A stretch of 40,008 nt of DNA, taken from the NCBI GenBank assembly GCA_003221895.1, contig QHUJ01000145.1, positions 1 through 40,008 of the forward strand. The letters are read 5' to 3'. Positions 27,272 to 37,549 of the stretch are shown one piece after another. Source of the DNA: Gemmatimonadota bacterium. GTDB lineage: Bacteria > Gemmatimonadota > Gemmatimonadetes > Gemmatimonadales > GWC2-71-9. The notes below the pieces were generated by a model. That model worked only from the letters and a program-made list of their open reading frames with translations, was not told the DNA's origin and ran no database searches. The translations under genes and the position numbers were made by a program. Within the stretch, counting starts at the first letter, position 1, and every line of letters begins with the position of its first letter.

Positions 27272-27345
27272 GCGCCAGTAGCTCAGCTGGATAGAGCGTC
27301 GGCCTCCGGAGCCGAAGGTCCCGCGTTCGAATCGCGGCTGGCGCA
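27272..27345 (+). tRNA. tRNA-Arg (anticodon CCG)
   Basis: Acceptor GCGCCAG pairs with CTGGCGC; anticodon stem TCGGC/GCCGA with loop CTCCGGA gives CCG; T-arm CCGCG TTCGAAT CGCGG; discriminator A; no encoded CCA. Reads CGG. Last tRNA of the cluster. Confidence 0.97.
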
Positions 27346-27351
27346 TCAGAA

Positions 27352-27366
27352 TCAGCCCCCGGCTGA
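27352..27366. terminator. Short hairpin between the tRNA cluster and pheA
   Basis: TCAGCC (27352-27357) and GGCTGA (27361-27366) form a 6-bp stem with a CCC loop between the convergent tRNA-Arg and pheA ends. On the minus strand TTCTGATG follows. Possible weak bidirectional terminator. Confidence 0.4.
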
Positions 27367-27367
27367 G

Positions 27368-28186
27368 TCAACGCCCCGGGTACGCGCCGAGCACGCGTAG
27401 CACGGGAGCGAAGCGGCGCAGCTCGTTCAGCGCGTCGTCCGATTGCTCCCGGACGTCGCCGATCACATCGAGATAAAAGAGGTACTCCCAGGGGCGGCCC
27501 GGAATGGGCCGCGACTCGATCTTGCTGAGATTGAGGCCGCGCTCGGCAAACACGGTCAGCGCGCGATGCAGTGAGCCGGGCGTGTTCGGCAGGGTGAACA
27601 CGAGTGAGATTTTTGTCGCACCGTCGGTTCGAGCGGGCTCGCGCGCGATCACGAGGAAGCGCGTGTAGTTCTCGACATGATCCTCCAATCCTTCCGCCAG
27701 CACCTCTCCACCATACAACTCCGCGGCCAGCGCCGACGCGATCGCGGCATCCGCATTCGCGTGACCCTCGCCCGCGATGAGATTGCGCACGCTCCCCGCG
27801 GTATCGTACGACGGCACGGCGACGAGGTTGGGATGCGTCGCGAAGAACCGGCGGCACTGCGCCAGGGCGACGGGATGCGACGCCACCCGGCGCACCTCTG
27901 GTAGCTCGGTACCCGGCCGCGCGATCAGGCAGTGATGGATCCACACCTGCGTCTCGCCTACAACATGCAGTTGATGCGCGCTCAAGAGGTCGTAATTCTC
28001 GTGGACCGAGCCCGCGAGCGTGTTTTCGATCGGAACGATGCCGCGATGCGCTGCGCCTGATGCAACCGCCTGGAACAGCTCTTCGAACGTGGCGCACGGC
28101 ACGAGACGCAGCGATGGACCATGCGTCTCGAGCGCGGCCGTATGGCTGAAAGAGCCCGCCTCTCCCTGAATCGCTATAGCCGTCAT
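27368..28186 (-). CDS. pheA: Prephenate dehydratase
   Basis: 272 aa, monofunctional: converts prephenate to phenylpyruvate in phenylalanine synthesis. The periplasmic-binding-protein-like catalytic domain (1-180) starts [19 protein letters not shown] and carries [20 protein letters not shown] and the essential Thr-Arg-Phe (ENYTRFLVI). A C-terminal ACT domain (about 190-265, [20 protein letters not shown] then the ESRP motif in [19 protein letters not shown]) is the usual Phe feedback site. No chorismate mutase domain. The ATG at 28186 overlaps the ilvD stop as ATGA. Placement as the last gene of a branched-chain amino acid operon is unusual and puts Phe synthesis under the leader at 37.6 kb unless an internal promoter exists. 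Confidence 0.95.
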   Translation of the reverse strand: MTAIAIQGEAGSFSHTAALETHGPSLRLVPCATFEELFQAVASGAAHRGIVPIENTLAGSVHENYDLLSAHQLHVVGETQVWIHHCLIARPGTELPEVRRVASHPVALAQCRRFFATHPNLVAVPSYDTAGSVRNLIAGEGHANADAAIASALAAELYGGEVLAEGLEDHVENYTRFLVIAREPARTDGATKISLVFTLPNTPGSLHRALTVFAERGLNLSKIESRPIPGRPWEYLFYLDVIGDVREQSDDALNELRRFAPVLRVLGAYPGR

Positions 28187-29865
28187 AGCGCCTGATCCGT
28201 CACGGCACCCTGGCTGCTGCTCGACACGAGGCGCGCGTATTTCGCGAGCACACCGGAGGTGTAGCGCGGGGCCGGCGCCTGCCACGCGGCGCGCCGCGCC
28301 GCGAGCTCGCCCTCGGCAACGTTGACGCGCAGCTCGCGGTGCGGGGCGTCGATCGTGATCGCATCACCTTCGCGTACCAGCGCGAGTGGGCCGCCGACCG
28401 CCGCCTCCGGTGCCACATGCCCCACCACGAGGCCGTGGGTGCCGCCGGAAAACCGTCCGTCGGTGATCAACCCGACGGAGTCACCCAGACCGGCGCCGAT
28501 GAGCGCCGCCGTCGGCGCCAGCATTTCACGCATCCCTGGTCCACCCTTGGGACCTTCATAGCGAATCACGATGACGTCGCCCGCGTGAATCTCGCCCGCC
28601 AGAATGGCGCCGAGACACGCTTCCTCCGAATCGAAGACGCGGGCGGGACCGGTGATTTCATGAGACCCGTGCCCGCTCACCTTGGCGACGGCGCCGTCGG
28701 GGGCGAGGTTGCCGCGCAGGATGACGATATGCCCCGACGGTGCGAGCGGTCGATCCCATGGATGGATCACGTCCTGATCGGGCGACGGGCGTGTGGATAC
28801 GTCTGCGAGCACGTCCGCGACTGTACGGCCCTCGATGGTTCGCGCGTCGCCGTGCAGCACACCGTTCGCAAGCAGGATGCTCATGACTTGTGGAATGCCA
28901 CCCGCGCGATGCAGGTCCGTCGTGACGTAGCGACCCGAGGGTTTGAGATCGCACAACACCGGCACGTGCTTGCGAATGGTTTCGAAATCATCGATCGCCA
29001 GCGGCACACCTGCCGCGCGAGCAATCGCGAGCAGATGCAGCACCGCGTTGGTGGATCCACCGATCGCCATCACGACGGCGATGGCGTTGTCGAATGCCTG
29101 GCGTGTGAGAATCTGGCGCGGCAGGCGCCGCGCGCGTACCGCGTCGAACAACACCGTGGCAGCGCGGGCAGCGCTGTCCGCCGTCTCCTGATCCTCGGCC
29201 GCCATGGTCGAGGAGCCCGGCAGGCTCATGCCCATCGCCTCGATGGCCGCAGACATCGTGTTGGCGGTGAACATCCCGCCGCACGAACCGGCACCAGGAC
29301 AGGCGCGGCGCTCGATCTCGAGCAGCTCGCTCTGCGGCATCCGTCCCGCGCCGGCCGCGCCCACCGCTTCGAACACGCTGACAACCGTGAGATCGCGCCC
29401 TCCGAAATGGCCTGGCTTGATCGTCCCGCCGTAGACGAAAATCGCGGGGATATCGAGGCGGGCGATGGCGATCAGCGCGCCCGGCATGTTCTTGTCGCAG
29501 CCGCCGATCGCGAGCAGGCCATCCATGCGTTGCGCGCCGCACGCCGTCTCGATCGAATCGGCGATCACCTCGCGGGACACCAGGGAGTAGCGCATCCCTT
29601 CGGTACCCATCGAAATGCCATCGCTGACCGTGATCGTCCCGAAGGTTTGCGGCATCGCGCCGGCGCCGCGCAGCGCCTGTTCGGCGCGCCGTGCCAGGCG
29701 GTCGAGGGCGGCGTTACACGGCGTGATGGTACTGTGAGCGCTGGCGATGCCGACGATCGGCTTCGCGAAGTCGGCGTCGCCGAACCCCACGGCGCGCAAC
29801 ATCGCGCGGTTCGGCGCGCGCTCGAGTCCCTGCGTGATCGCGCGGCTGCGGAAGTTGTCGCTCAA
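28183..29865 (-). CDS. ilvD: Dihydroxy-acid dehydratase
   Basis: 560 aa Fe-S dehydratase that forms 2-ketoisovalerate and 2-keto-3-methylvalerate. The cluster Cys are visible: Cys50 (TITPCNAAL), Cys123 (GGCDKNMPG) and Cys195 ([15 protein letters not shown]). The catalytic C-terminal half has SDGRFSGG-type [20 protein letters not shown]. It starts with TTG whose last bases overlap the leuB stop (TTGA), so initiation should depend on translation of leuB. Full length. Confidence 0.97.
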   Translation of the reverse strand: MSDNFRSRAITQGLERAPNRAMLRAVGFGDADFAKPIVGIASAHSTITPCNAALDRLARRAEQALRGAGAMPQTFGTITVSDGISMGTEGMRYSLVSREVIADSIETACGAQRMDGLLAIGGCDKNMPGALIAIARLDIPAIFVYGGTIKPGHFGGRDLTVVSVFEAVGAAGAGRMPQSELLEIERRACPGAGSCGGMFTANTMSAAIEAMGMSLPGSSTMAAEDQETADSAARAATVLFDAVRARRLPRQILTRQAFDNAIAVVMAIGGSTNAVLHLLAIARAAGVPLAIDDFETIRKHVPVLCDLKPSGRYVTTDLHRAGGIPQVMSILLANGVLHGDARTIEGRTVADVLADVSTRPSPDQDVIHPWDRPLAPSGHIVILRGNLAPDGAVAKVSGHGSHEITGPARVFDSEEACLGAILAGEIHAGDVIVIRYEGPKGGPGMREMLAPTAALIGAGLGDSVGLITDGRFSGGTHGLVVGHVAPEAAVGGPLALVREGDAITIDAPHRELRVNVAEGELAARRAAWQAPAPRYTSGVLAKYARLVSSSSQGAVTDQAL

Positions 29866-30947
29866 GACAGCCCCTCGAGCGCTTCGGCGAGCACCAGATC
29901 CACGATGCGGGTACCCATCTCGGTGGTGCCGATGCTCACTTCACCGGGACGCGCGAGATCCTGCGTGCGCGCGCCAGCGTAGAGCGCTGCCGCGATCGCG
30001 TCGTCGACGGCATCGGCCGCGTCGGGGAGGTTGAGCCCCTGCCGCAGGAGCATCGCCGCGGTGGCAATGGCGCCGATCGGATTCGCCACGCCGCGCCCTG
30101 CAAGCGGAGGCGCAGAGCCGTGGACCGGCTCGAACAAACCGGGTCCGGAGCCGAGCGAGGCCGATGGCAGCAAGCCGAGCGAGCCGGCGAGGACCGCCGC
30201 TTCGTCGCTGAGAATGTCGCCGAACATGTTTTCGGTCAGCACCACGTCGAGCGATGCCGGATCAGTAACCAGTCGCATGGCGGCCGTATCGACGTAGCAG
30301 TGCTCGAGCCGCACGTCGGGGTAATCGCCCGCGAGCTGCGTGACGGTTTCGCGCCACAGCTGCGAGACCTCGAGCACATTCGCCTTGTCTACGGACGTGA
30401 CGAGCCCCCTCCTGCCTCGAGCGGCCTCGAACGCCACGCGTGCGACGCGCTGGATCTCGGGCGCCGTGTACGTCAGCGTGTTGATCGCGCGCATCTCTTT
30501 GCGCCCGCGCGGCTCACCGTAGTAGAGACCACCGGTCAGCTCGCGCACGACCAGCAGATCGACGCCCTGCAGACGGTCGGCTTTCAGCGGCGAGCAGTTG
30601 CTCAGCGCGGGGTGGACGGCGACTGGCCGCAGATTCGCAAACACCCCCAGCAGCTTGCGCAGCGCCAGCAAGCCCGTTTCCGGACGCAGCGCGCGGGGCG
30701 CCGTGTCCAGTCTGGGATCACCCACGGCGCCAAGCAGCACCGCGTCGCTTTGAATGACGACGTCGCGCGTCGCCGGTGGCAGCGGATCGTTGGCCGCGGC
30801 GACGCCAGCTGCGCCGACCGGCAGCTCCGCGAACTCGAACCGGATCGCGAAGCGCTCACCCACCGCTTCGAGCACGCGCACCGCCTGGGCGATCACCTCA
30901 GGCCCGATGCCGTCGCCCGGCAGTACGGCAACGGAGAATGTCTTCAC
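29862..30947 (-). CDS. leuB: 3-isopropylmalate dehydrogenase
   Basis: 361 aa NAD-dependent enzyme of leucine synthesis. [20 protein letters not shown] start, substrate-binding [24 protein letters not shown], the [12 protein letters not shown] loop, [15 protein letters not shown], catalytic Asp region [20 protein letters not shown], and the NAD-binding [20 protein letters not shown]. The start is GTG, overlapping the leuD stop as GTGA. Confidence 0.97.
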   Translation of the reverse strand: MKTFSVAVLPGDGIGPEVIAQAVRVLEAVGERFAIRFEFAELPVGAAGVAAANDPLPPATRDVVIQSDAVLLGAVGDPRLDTAPRALRPETGLLALRKLLGVFANLRPVAVHPALSNCSPLKADRLQGVDLLVVRELTGGLYYGEPRGRKEMRAINTLTYTAPEIQRVARVAFEAARGRRGLVTSVDKANVLEVSQLWRETVTQLAGDYPDVRLEHCYVDTAAMRLVTDPASLDVVLTENMFGDILSDEAAVLAGSLGLLPSASLGSGPGLFEPVHGSAPPLAGRGVANPIGAIATAAMLLRQGLNLPDAADAVDDAIAAALYAGARTQDLARPGEVSIGTTEMGTRIVDLVLAEALEGLS

Positions 30948-31561
30948 GGCCTCACCCCCTGACCCCCTCTCCCTGCGGGAGAGGGGGAACCCATACCATG
31001 GGTCTGTTCGTAAGCCGCGATGCTCGCTTCCTCGAGCAGCGTGCGGCCGATTTCGTCCAGGCCGCGCAGCAACAGCTGGCGGCCGTAAGGATCGGCGCTG
31101 AACGCGACAGAAACGCCGCTGTCGTCCGACACCAGCTGTGTCTCCAGATCCACCACCAGCTCGTATGAGCCGCTCGCGGCATTGCGAATCAGCACCTCAA
31201 CGTCGGACGCCGGCAGGGATACGGGCAGCACGCCGTTGCGATAGCAGTTCGCCAGGAAAATGTCTGCGAACGACGGCGCGATGATCGCGCGGAACCCGTA
31301 CTGCGCGAGCGCCCACACCGCGTGCTCGCGCGAGGACCCGCAGCCGAAGTTCGGGCCGGTGACGAGAATCGTCGCGCCCTGTGCCGCGGGCCGGTTGAGC
31401 TCGAAATCGGGATTGGCGCGCCAGTCATAGAACAGGCTGGATCCAAAGCCCACGCGCTCGACGCCTTTCAGGAATTGCTTCGGGATGATCTGATCGGTGT
31501 CGACGTTGGCGCGCGGCAGCGCGACGACCTTCCCCCGATGGCGCACGAAGGGTGTCACCAT
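30944..31561 (-). CDS. leuD: 3-isopropylmalate dehydratase small subunit, with repeat-derived C-terminus
   Basis: 205 aa. Swivel domain of isopropylmalate isomerase; partners LeuC. Recognisable: [80 protein letters not shown]. The family normally ends shortly after AIAAYE (here [11 protein letters not shown]). The last residues [15 protein letters not shown] are encoded by an intergenic-type hairpin repeat (30949-30991), so the tail appears to be a read-in from an inserted repeat. The ATG at 31561 lies 7 bases inside leuC; its TGA overlaps the leuB GTG. Confidence 0.94.
   Translation of the reverse strand: MVTPFVRHRGKVVALPRANVDTDQIIPKQFLKGVERVGFGSSLFYDWRANPDFELNRPAAQGATILVTGPNFGCGSSREHAVWALAQYGFRAIIAPSFADIFLANCYRNGVLPVSLPASDVEVLIRNAASGSYELVVDLETQLVSDDSGVSVAFSADPYGRQLLLRGLDEIGRTLLEEASIAAYEQTHGMGSPSPAGRGGQGVRP
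30949..30991. repeat. Dispersed-type hairpin repeat inside the leuD 3' end
   Basis: CCCCCTCTCCC (30963-30973), TGC, GGGAGAGGGGG (30977-30987) is an 11-bp perfect inverted repeat preceded by CCTCACCCCCTGA. This resembles the CCTCACCCC...CCTCTCCC/GGGAGAGG hairpin repeats scattered between genes in many GC-rich bacteria. Here it is translated as the LeuD tail and ends 2 nt before the leuB start. Confidence 0.7.
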
Positions 31562-32949
31562 CCGCGCACGTCCACGAGGCGGCCCTCGATCGCGGCCGCT
31601 GCCGCCATCACGGGGCTCATCAGATGAGTGCGTCCGCCCCGCCCCTGACGGCCTTCGAAATTGCGGTTCGACGTCGCCGCACAGCGCTCCCCGGCGCCCA
31701 GGACATCGGCATTCATGCCGAGGCACATCGAGCAGCCGGCGTTGCGCCACTCGAAGCCCGCGTCGCGGAAGACGCGATCCAACCCTTCTTGCTCCGCTTG
31801 CGCCTTCACCCGCTGCGAGCCAGGCACGACCATCGCGCGCACGCGCGTCGAGACGTGCTTGCCACGAACGACATTGGCCGCCGCGCGCAGGTCTTCGATA
31901 CGGGCATTTGTACACGATCCGACGAAGACGCGATCGATGGGAATGCCTTCGAGCGGCGTCCCGGGCTTGAGGCCCATGTATTCGAGCGCGCGCGTCGCTG
32001 CCTCGCGCTCGTTTTCGGTTGGGAGTTTCGCAGGGTCGGGAACCCGGCCCGTGATATCCGCGACCATTCCGGGGGTCGTTCCCCAGGTGACCTGTGGCCC
32101 GATTCTCGACGCGTCGAGGATTACGTGCGTATCGTACGTCACGCCGGGATCCGAGCGAAACGTGCGCCAGCGCTCGACCGCGTTGCGCCAGGCCTCGCCC
32201 GCCGGGGCGCGGGGACGGCCCTTCAGATAGGCGAACGTCACGTCGTCGGGCGCGATCACGCCGGCCCGCGCTCCCGCTTCGATCGACATGTTGCACACGG
32301 TCATGCGCTCTTCCATCGAGAGCGCGCGGATCGCGTCGCCCGTGTACTCGATCACGTGTCCGGTCGCGCCCGCCGTTCCGATCTTCCCGATCAACGCGAG
32401 AATCAGGTCCTTTGCCGTCACGCCCGGCGCACGGCTGCCGGTGATCCGCGCCTCGAGATTGCGGGGCTTGGAGAGCACGAGGCACTGCGTCGCCAGCACG
32501 TGCTCGACCTCGCTCGTGCCGATGCCGAGCGCGAACGCGCCGAACGCGCCGTGCGTCGACGTGTGCGAGTCGCCGCACACGATCACCGTGCCGGGCTGGG
32601 TGGCGCCGAGCTCGGGGCCGATGACGTGGACGATCCCCTGCCCCGGCGACGTGAGACCGAACAGCTCGATGCCGAAATCCCGCGCGTTCGTGTCGAGCGC
32701 ATCCACTTGCCGCGCGGACACCGGGTCGGCGATGGGGACCGAGCGGTCGCTCGTCGGAACGTTGTGATCCACGGTCGCCAGCGTGCGTTCGGGCCGGCGG
32801 ACCTTGCGTCCCTCACGGCGCAGCCCCGCGAACGCCTGCGGCGATGTCACCTCGTGGACCAGGTGCAGATCGACGTAGAGCAGCGCCACGCCGTCCGCGA
32901 GCTCCTGGACGACGTGCGCGCTCCAGATCCGATCGAACAGCGTCTGCAT
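31555..32949 (-). CDS. leuC: 3-isopropylmalate dehydratase large subunit
   Basis: 464 aa aconitase-family subunit carrying the 4Fe-4S cluster; with LeuD isomerises 2- to 3-isopropylmalate. Cluster ligands Cys346 ([11 protein letters not shown]), Cys406 and Cys409 (CSMCLGMN) are present, as are [25 protein letters not shown] and the N-terminal [12 protein letters not shown]. Start at the ATG at 32949, sharing a base with the ilvC stop (TGATG); the GTG one codon earlier is an alternative. The 3' end overlaps leuD by 7 nt. Confidence 0.97.
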   Translation of the reverse strand: MQTLFDRIWSAHVVQELADGVALLYVDLHLVHEVTSPQAFAGLRREGRKVRRPERTLATVDHNVPTSDRSVPIADPVSARQVDALDTNARDFGIELFGLTSPGQGIVHVIGPELGATQPGTVIVCGDSHTSTHGAFGAFALGIGTSEVEHVLATQCLVLSKPRNLEARITGSRAPGVTAKDLILALIGKIGTAGATGHVIEYTGDAIRALSMEERMTVCNMSIEAGARAGVIAPDDVTFAYLKGRPRAPAGEAWRNAVERWRTFRSDPGVTYDTHVILDASRIGPQVTWGTTPGMVADITGRVPDPAKLPTENEREAATRALEYMGLKPGTPLEGIPIDRVFVGSCTNARIEDLRAAANVVRGKHVSTRVRAMVVPGSQRVKAQAEQEGLDRVFRDAGFEWRNAGCSMCLGMNADVLGAGERCAATSNRNFEGRQGRGGRTHLMSPVMAAAAAIEGRLVDVRGW

Positions 32950-34031
32950 CACGCGCGCGCCGGCTCCCGCTCAGACGGTTGTGCGGGTTTTGGTCTGGTG
33001 CGACCCCCCCCCGCCTCCGACTGCGCCTTGCCTTCCTCGGTCCACGGCATCATGGCCCGCAGGCGCGCGCCGACCTGCTCGATCGGATGATCCTTGGCCG
33101 CGCGCCGAAGCTCGTTGAACCGGGGAGCACCCGCCCGGCATTCCGCGATCCACTCCTTGGCAAATGTGCCGTTGCGGATGTCAGCGAGCAGGCGCCGCAT
33201 CTCCTCGCGCACCGCCGGGCTGATCACCCGGGAGCCCCGCGTCAAATCGCCGTACTCGGCAGTATTGCTGATCGAATGACGCATGAACCCGAGGCCGCCG
33301 CGGTAGATCAGATCGACGATCAGCTTCAGCTCGTGGAGACACTCGAAGTACGCCATCTCCGGCGCATACCCGGCCTCGGTCAATGTCTCGAACCCGGCCT
33401 GAATCAACGCCGTGACGCCGCCGCACAGCACCGCCTGCTCGCCGAACAGATCCGTTTCGGTCTCTTCCGCGAAGGTCGTCGCAATCACGCCGGCGCGCGA
33501 GCAGCCAATTCCCGTGCCGTAGGCGAGCGCGTTGGCCAGCGCCTTGCCGCTCGCGTCTTGATGCACGGCGACGAGTCCAGGAACGCCACGGCCCGCCTGG
33601 TACTCGCTGCGGACGAGATGCCCTGGAGACTTCGGCGCGATCATCGAGACGTCGACGGCGGGTGGCGGCACGATTTCGCCGAAGTGGATGTTGAAGCCGT
33701 GGGCGAACATCAATGTCTTGCCCGCGCCGAGTGCGGGAGCGACGGCGGCGTCGTAGACCGCGCGCTGCTCCTGATCGGGCACGAGCATCATGATCACGTC
33801 GCCCGCCTTCGCGGCCTCGGCCACCGGCCGCACCTCGAGACCATCGGAGGCGGCCTGTTGCCACGAGGGGCCGTCCGGCCGCAACCCCACGATCACGCGG
33901 GCGCCGCTGTCGCGCAGGTTCTGCGCGTGGGCGTGGCCCTGACTCCCGTAGCCGATGATGGCGAAGACGCGGTCGCGCAGCCGCGCGCGGTCCGTGTCCG
34001 CCTCGTAGTACACGCGCACCGATGAGCTCAT
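32949..34031 (-). CDS. ilvC: Ketol-acid reductoisomerase, in frame with the upstream ACT domain
   Basis: 360 aa from the internal ATG at 34031, which has a perfect GGAGG 5 nt upstream. NADPH-binding Rossmann domain ([28 protein letters not shown]), [11 protein letters not shown], then the all-helical knotted domain with Mg ligands ([37 protein letters not shown]) and [14 protein letters not shown]. Class I (short) enzyme. The family usually ends soon after MMPW; here a tail [20 protein letters not shown] follows, part of it encoded by a run of nine G. There is no stop codon between the upstream ACT sequence and this gene, so a 446-aa IlvN-IlvC fusion (32949-34289) is possible as well as independent initiation. 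Confidence 0.95.
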   Translation of the reverse strand: MSSSVRVYYEADTDRARLRDRVFAIIGYGSQGHAHAQNLRDSGARVIVGLRPDGPSWQQAASDGLEVRPVAEAAKAGDVIMMLVPDQEQRAVYDAAVAPALGAGKTLMFAHGFNIHFGEIVPPPAVDVSMIAPKSPGHLVRSEYQAGRGVPGLVAVHQDASGKALANALAYGTGIGCSRAGVIATTFAEETETDLFGEQAVLCGGVTALIQAGFETLTEAGYAPEMAYFECLHELKLIVDLIYRGGLGFMRHSISNTAEYGDLTRGSRVISPAVREEMRRLLADIRNGTFAKEWIAECRAGAPRFNELRRAAKDHPIEQVGARLRAMMPWTEEGKAQSEAGGGRTRPKPAQPSEREPARA

Positions 34032-34289
34032 GATGCCTCCGGATGGAGCGATGGATGTGGCGGTCGCCTGGCGAACGCCGACCACGTTCTGGATTTGCAG
34101 GACGAGGCTTTCAACCGTCGCGTCGTCCGCGTCGATCTCACACGACATCCGCCAGATCCCCGGCGGACCATTCGAATCGACGGCAAGAGCCCGGATGGGC
34201 AGATTGCGCCGCCGCAACACGCCGCAGGCGCGACCGAGCGTGAGCAGGTCGCTGGACAACAGCACGGTCACCGTGCGGGGAAGGTTCAT
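34032..34289 (-). CDS. ilvN: Acetolactate synthase regulatory (ACT) subunit sequence, no stop before ilvC
   Basis: 86 codons from the ATG at 34289 (ATGA overlap with ilvB) to the ilvC ATG, without a stop: the frame runs SIAPSGGI straight into [12 protein letters not shown] of IlvC. A single ACT domain ([72 protein letters not shown]) that matches IlvN/IlvM, the valine-sensing regulatory subunit; the length is like the short IlvM, without the C-terminal domain of typical IlvN (about 160 aa). The ilvC SD (GGAGG) is read here as part of Ser-Gly-Gly. Either an IlvN-IlvC fusion is made, or both a fusion and free IlvC. Confidence 0.85.
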
Positions 34290-35968
34290 ACCGGCGCCGC
34301 CTCGAGCGGCTCGGACAGCGAGCCGCCCGGTACGATCATCGGGAAGACGTTCGCCTCCTGCTCGATCACGAGCTCGACCAGCGCCGGGCCCGGTGCTTCG
34401 TTGGCCCGACGCAGGGCGTCGCTGACCTCGCTGGCCTGTTTGACGCGCCAGCCTGGAATGCCGTAGGCCTCGGCGAGCTTTACGTAGTCCGGACTCCAGA
34501 TCGGCGTGTTGGAATATCGGCCCCCGTGGAAGAACTGCTGCCACTGCCGCACCATGCCGAGGTAGCCGTTGTTGAAAATAGCGAGCTTCACGGTGAGCCC
34601 TTCCTGCACCATCGTGCCGATCTCGGCCATGTTCATCTGGAATCCGCCGTCCCCGGAGAGGGCCCATACCGATTCGCCGGGACGCGCCAGATGGACTCCC
34701 ATGGCCGCGGGCACGGCGAAGCCCATCGCGCCCAGACCACCGGACGTGATGTGCGTGTTTGGTCGCTGGAAGGGATAGCGCTGAGCGATCCACATCTGGT
34801 GTTGTCCTACATCCGAGACGATCGTGCAGCGCCCGCCGGTCACCTCGGCGAGAGTGGAAAGAATCAGGTCGGGCGACAATCCTCGGGCGAACGCTTCTTC
34901 GCCATGGCGCATGAGCGCGGCGATCTCCTGCCGCCAGCGGAGGCACTCCCGCGGCGCTACCTCGGTCAGCAGGCGCGCGATGATCGGGCGCGCGTCGCCC
35001 ACCAGGCCGACGGCGACGGGCACGTTGCGCCCGATCGACACCGGATCGATATCGATGTGGACGATTTTGGCGCGCGGCGCGAACGTGGCCGTGTTGCCCG
35101 TTACGCGATCATCGAACCGCATCCCCACGCCGATGATCAGATCGGCCACCTGGATGGCTTTGTTGACGTGCACTTCGCCGTGCATGCCCGGCATGCCGAG
35201 ATGTAGCTCGTGTGCCTGCGGGAACGCGCTGATGCCAAGCAGCGTCGTGATGACCGGGATGCCCGTGCGCTCGGCGAGCTGGCGAACCTCCGCGTAGGCG
35301 TTGCCCGCGATCACACCGTGTCCAATCATCAGCAGCGGCCGTTCCGCGGCGGCGATCAGTTGCGCGACGTCGCGCAGGGTCGCGGCGTCCGGGAGCTCGG
35401 GAGAGCGCGCGCCCTGCGCACTGCGGCGCGAGGGATGTGGCCGCGTTCGATACTCCGCCTTCTGATTCTGGACATCCTTGGGCACGTCGACGAGCACGGG
35501 ACCGGGGCGTCCCTCCATCGCGATGGCCATGGCGTCCCGTACGTCGTCCGCCAGGTCCTCCACATCGCGCACCAGCACGTTGTGCTTGGTCACCGGCATC
35601 GTCACTCCGACGACGTCGGTTTCCTGGAATGCGTCACGTCCCAGCATCGGCCGTCCGACCTGCCCCGTAATCGCCAGAACCGGAGAGCCGTCCATGTGCG
35701 CGGTGGCGAGCCCCGTCACGAGGTTGGTCGCGCCCGGTCCGGATGTCGCGACGCACACACCCACGCGATGGGAGGCCCGCGCATATCCGTCCGCCGCGTG
35801 GGCCGCCGCCTGCTCGTGGCGCACGAGAATGTGACGCAGACCTTGCTGGCCGTGGAGCGCATCGTAGAACGGCATGATGGCGCCGCCTGGATAGCCAAAC
35901 ATCACCTCGACGCCGGCATCGACCAGCGTGCGTCGCAGGATCTGCGCGCCCGTCAAGAGCTCAGCCAT
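34286..35968 (-). CDS. ilvB: Acetolactate synthase catalytic subunit
   Basis: 560 aa TPP/FAD enzyme that condenses pyruvate to acetolactate (or with 2-ketobutyrate to acetohydroxybutyrate). N-terminal PYR domain with [15 protein letters not shown] and catalytic Glu52 ([16 protein letters not shown]), central FAD-type domain, C-terminal PP domain with the Mg/TPP motif [15 protein letters not shown]...[13 protein letters not shown]. The start has GGAG about 9 nt upstream, 3 nt after the leuA stop; the stop overlaps the ilvN start (ATGA). Full length. Confidence 0.97.
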   Translation of the reverse strand: MAELLTGAQILRRTLVDAGVEVMFGYPGGAIMPFYDALHGQQGLRHILVRHEQAAAHAADGYARASHRVGVCVATSGPGATNLVTGLATAHMDGSPVLAITGQVGRPMLGRDAFQETDVVGVTMPVTKHNVLVRDVEDLADDVRDAMAIAMEGRPGPVLVDVPKDVQNQKAEYRTRPHPSRRSAQGARSPELPDAATLRDVAQLIAAAERPLLMIGHGVIAGNAYAEVRQLAERTGIPVITTLLGISAFPQAHELHLGMPGMHGEVHVNKAIQVADLIIGVGMRFDDRVTGNTATFAPRAKIVHIDIDPVSIGRNVPVAVGLVGDARPIIARLLTEVAPRECLRWRQEIAALMRHGEEAFARGLSPDLILSTLAEVTGGRCTIVSDVGQHQMWIAQRYPFQRPNTHITSGGLGAMGFAVPAAMGVHLARPGESVWALSGDGGFQMNMAEIGTMVQEGLTVKLAIFNNGYLGMVRQWQQFFHGGRYSNTPIWSPDYVKLAEAYGIPGWRVKQASEVSDALRRANEAPGPALVELVIEQEANVFPMIVPGGSLSEPLEAAPV

Positions 35969-35971
35969 AGG

Positions 35972-37525
35972 CTACACTCCCCAGTAGTAGCTGCTGCTCA
36001 GGGCCGCGGTCTCGAGACCATCCGCGTGATCGATCTTGTTCAGCGCGTGGACCAGCGCGCGCGCTCCCGCTTCGACGATGTCGGTCGATGCCCCATGCCC
36101 GCTGAGCGACTTGCCGTCGATGCGCACCTGCAGTAGCACGCGTCCCAGACTATCGCGCCCGGGCGTTACCGACTGCACCGACAGATCGATGACTTCGATC
36201 GTGCGACCGGCGGCTTCGCCGACCGCCGCGAACGCCGCAGCGATCGGTCCGTTGCCGCTTGCCGTCGCAGTGCGCTCCCGGAATCCAGGACCGGCCATCC
36301 GCACCTCGGCGGACGCGGTCTCGGTGCCGCAGCTCACGCGCAGATAGGTGAGAGTGTAAACCTCGGGCGCGCGGTGGAACCCTTCGTGCAGCAGTGTGAG
36401 CAGATCTTCGTCGAGGATCTGGCGCTTGCGGTCGGCGAGAGCGGTGAACGCCTGGTACAGCTGCTCGAGGGTGCCGGCGTCGGGCTCATAGCCCAGCTCG
36501 CGGTACCGCCGCTCCAGCGCGTGGCGGCCGGAATGCTTGCCGAGCACGATGCTCGACCCGCCGGCGCCCACTGTTTCGGGCGAGATGATCTCGTAGGTGA
36601 GCACGTTCTGCAGCATGCCGTGCTGATGGATGCCCGCCTCGTGCGCGAACGCATTGCGCCCGACGATCGCCTTGTTGGGCTGCGGGAACACGCCGGTCTC
36701 GTGCGACAGCAGGCGGCTGGTGCGGACGATTTCCCGCGCATTCACGCCGCAGCGGAACGCGAGGACCTGTGGCCGGGTGCGCCCCGCCATCACGATTTCC
36801 TCGAGCGCCGCATTGCCGGCCCGTTCGCCGATGCCGTTGATCGTGCACTCGACCTGACCAGCACCGGCCTCGATCGCGGCGAGTGAATTGGCGACCGCGA
36901 GCCCGAGGTCGTCGTGGCAATGCGCGCTGAGCACCACCGTTTCGCTTTCCGGCACTCGCTCGCGGACTGTCCGGAACAGCGCCGCGTATTCCGCCGGCGT
37001 CGTGTAGCCGACGGTGTCGGGCAGGTTAATCGTGGTGGCGCCCTCGGCGACCGCGAGGGCGACGACTTGGCACAGGAAGTCGAGGTCACTGCGCGTCGCG
37101 TCCTCCGCCGAGAACTCGACGTCGGCGGTGTGAACGCGGGCGCGGCGCACCGCGCTGCGGACGCGCTCCAGGCACGTCGCGCGGTCGATGCGCAGCTTTG
37201 CCTCGAGGTGCAGGTCGGAAGTGGCGATGACGATGTGGATGCGCTTACGCTGCGCCGACTGCAGCGCTTCGGCGGCGAGGTCGATGTCGCGGTCGTGGCA
37301 GCGCGCCAGCGCGGCGATGACGGGGCGGCGGACGGCCTCACCGACTTGCTGCACCGCGAGCAGATCCCCTGGCGATGCGGCGGGGAAGCCGGCTTCGATG
37401 ACGTCCACCCCGAGCGCGTCGAGCTGACGGGCCAGTCGCAGCTTGGCTTCCGGAGACATCGCATTGCCGGGCGCCTGCTCGCCGTCGCGCAGCGTGGTAT
37501 CGAAGATGATCACATCCGGGGCCAT
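35972..37525 (-). CDS. leuA: 2-isopropylmalate synthase
   Basis: 517 aa first enzyme of leucine synthesis (2-ketoisovalerate plus acetyl-CoA). TIM-barrel with FDTTLRDGEQAPGNAMSP (catalytic Arg12-Asp13), metal ligands His202 and His204 (SAHCHDDLGLAVANS), NGIGERAGNAALEEIVMA, subdomains with HQHGMLQN and LGKHSGRHAL, then the C-terminal LeuA allosteric domain (about 390-517, ASGNGPIAAAF, GHGASTDIVEAGARALVHAL). Strong SD GGAGGAG 6-7 nt before the ATG, directly after the attenuator terminator. First structural gene of the operon. Confidence 0.97.
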   Translation of the reverse strand: MAPDVIIFDTTLRDGEQAPGNAMSPEAKLRLARQLDALGVDVIEAGFPAASPGDLLAVQQVGEAVRRPVIAALARCHDRDIDLAAEALQSAQRKRIHIVIATSDLHLEAKLRIDRATCLERVRSAVRRARVHTADVEFSAEDATRSDLDFLCQVVALAVAEGATTINLPDTVGYTTPAEYAALFRTVRERVPESETVVLSAHCHDDLGLAVANSLAAIEAGAGQVECTINGIGERAGNAALEEIVMAGRTRPQVLAFRCGVNAREIVRTSRLLSHETGVFPQPNKAIVGRNAFAHEAGIHQHGMLQNVLTYEIISPETVGAGGSSIVLGKHSGRHALERRYRELGYEPDAGTLEQLYQAFTALADRKRQILDEDLLTLLHEGFHRAPEVYTLTYLRVSCGTETASAEVRMAGPGFRERTATASGNGPIAAAFAAVGEAAGRTIEVIDLSVQSVTPGRDSLGRVLLQVRIDGKSLSGHGASTDIVEAGARALVHALNKIDHADGLETAALSSSYYWGV

Positions 37526-37549
37526 GGCTTTCTCCTCCGCCTCGCGGTT

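Noticed and set aside
28339-29982. 547-aa plus-strand ORF opposite ilvD
   Set aside because: Antisense of ilvD with no coding pattern; ilvD shows full family length and cluster cysteines.
30944-32578. 544-aa minus-strand ORF joined to LeuD
   Set aside because: Upstream part is a shadow of leuC; the LeuD homology begins at 31561, at a 7-nt overlap with the leuC stop.
32949-34946. 665-aa minus-strand ORF as one giant IlvC protein
   Set aside because: The first 219 codons are the shifted frame of ilvB; the real fusion candidate begins at the ATG at 34289.
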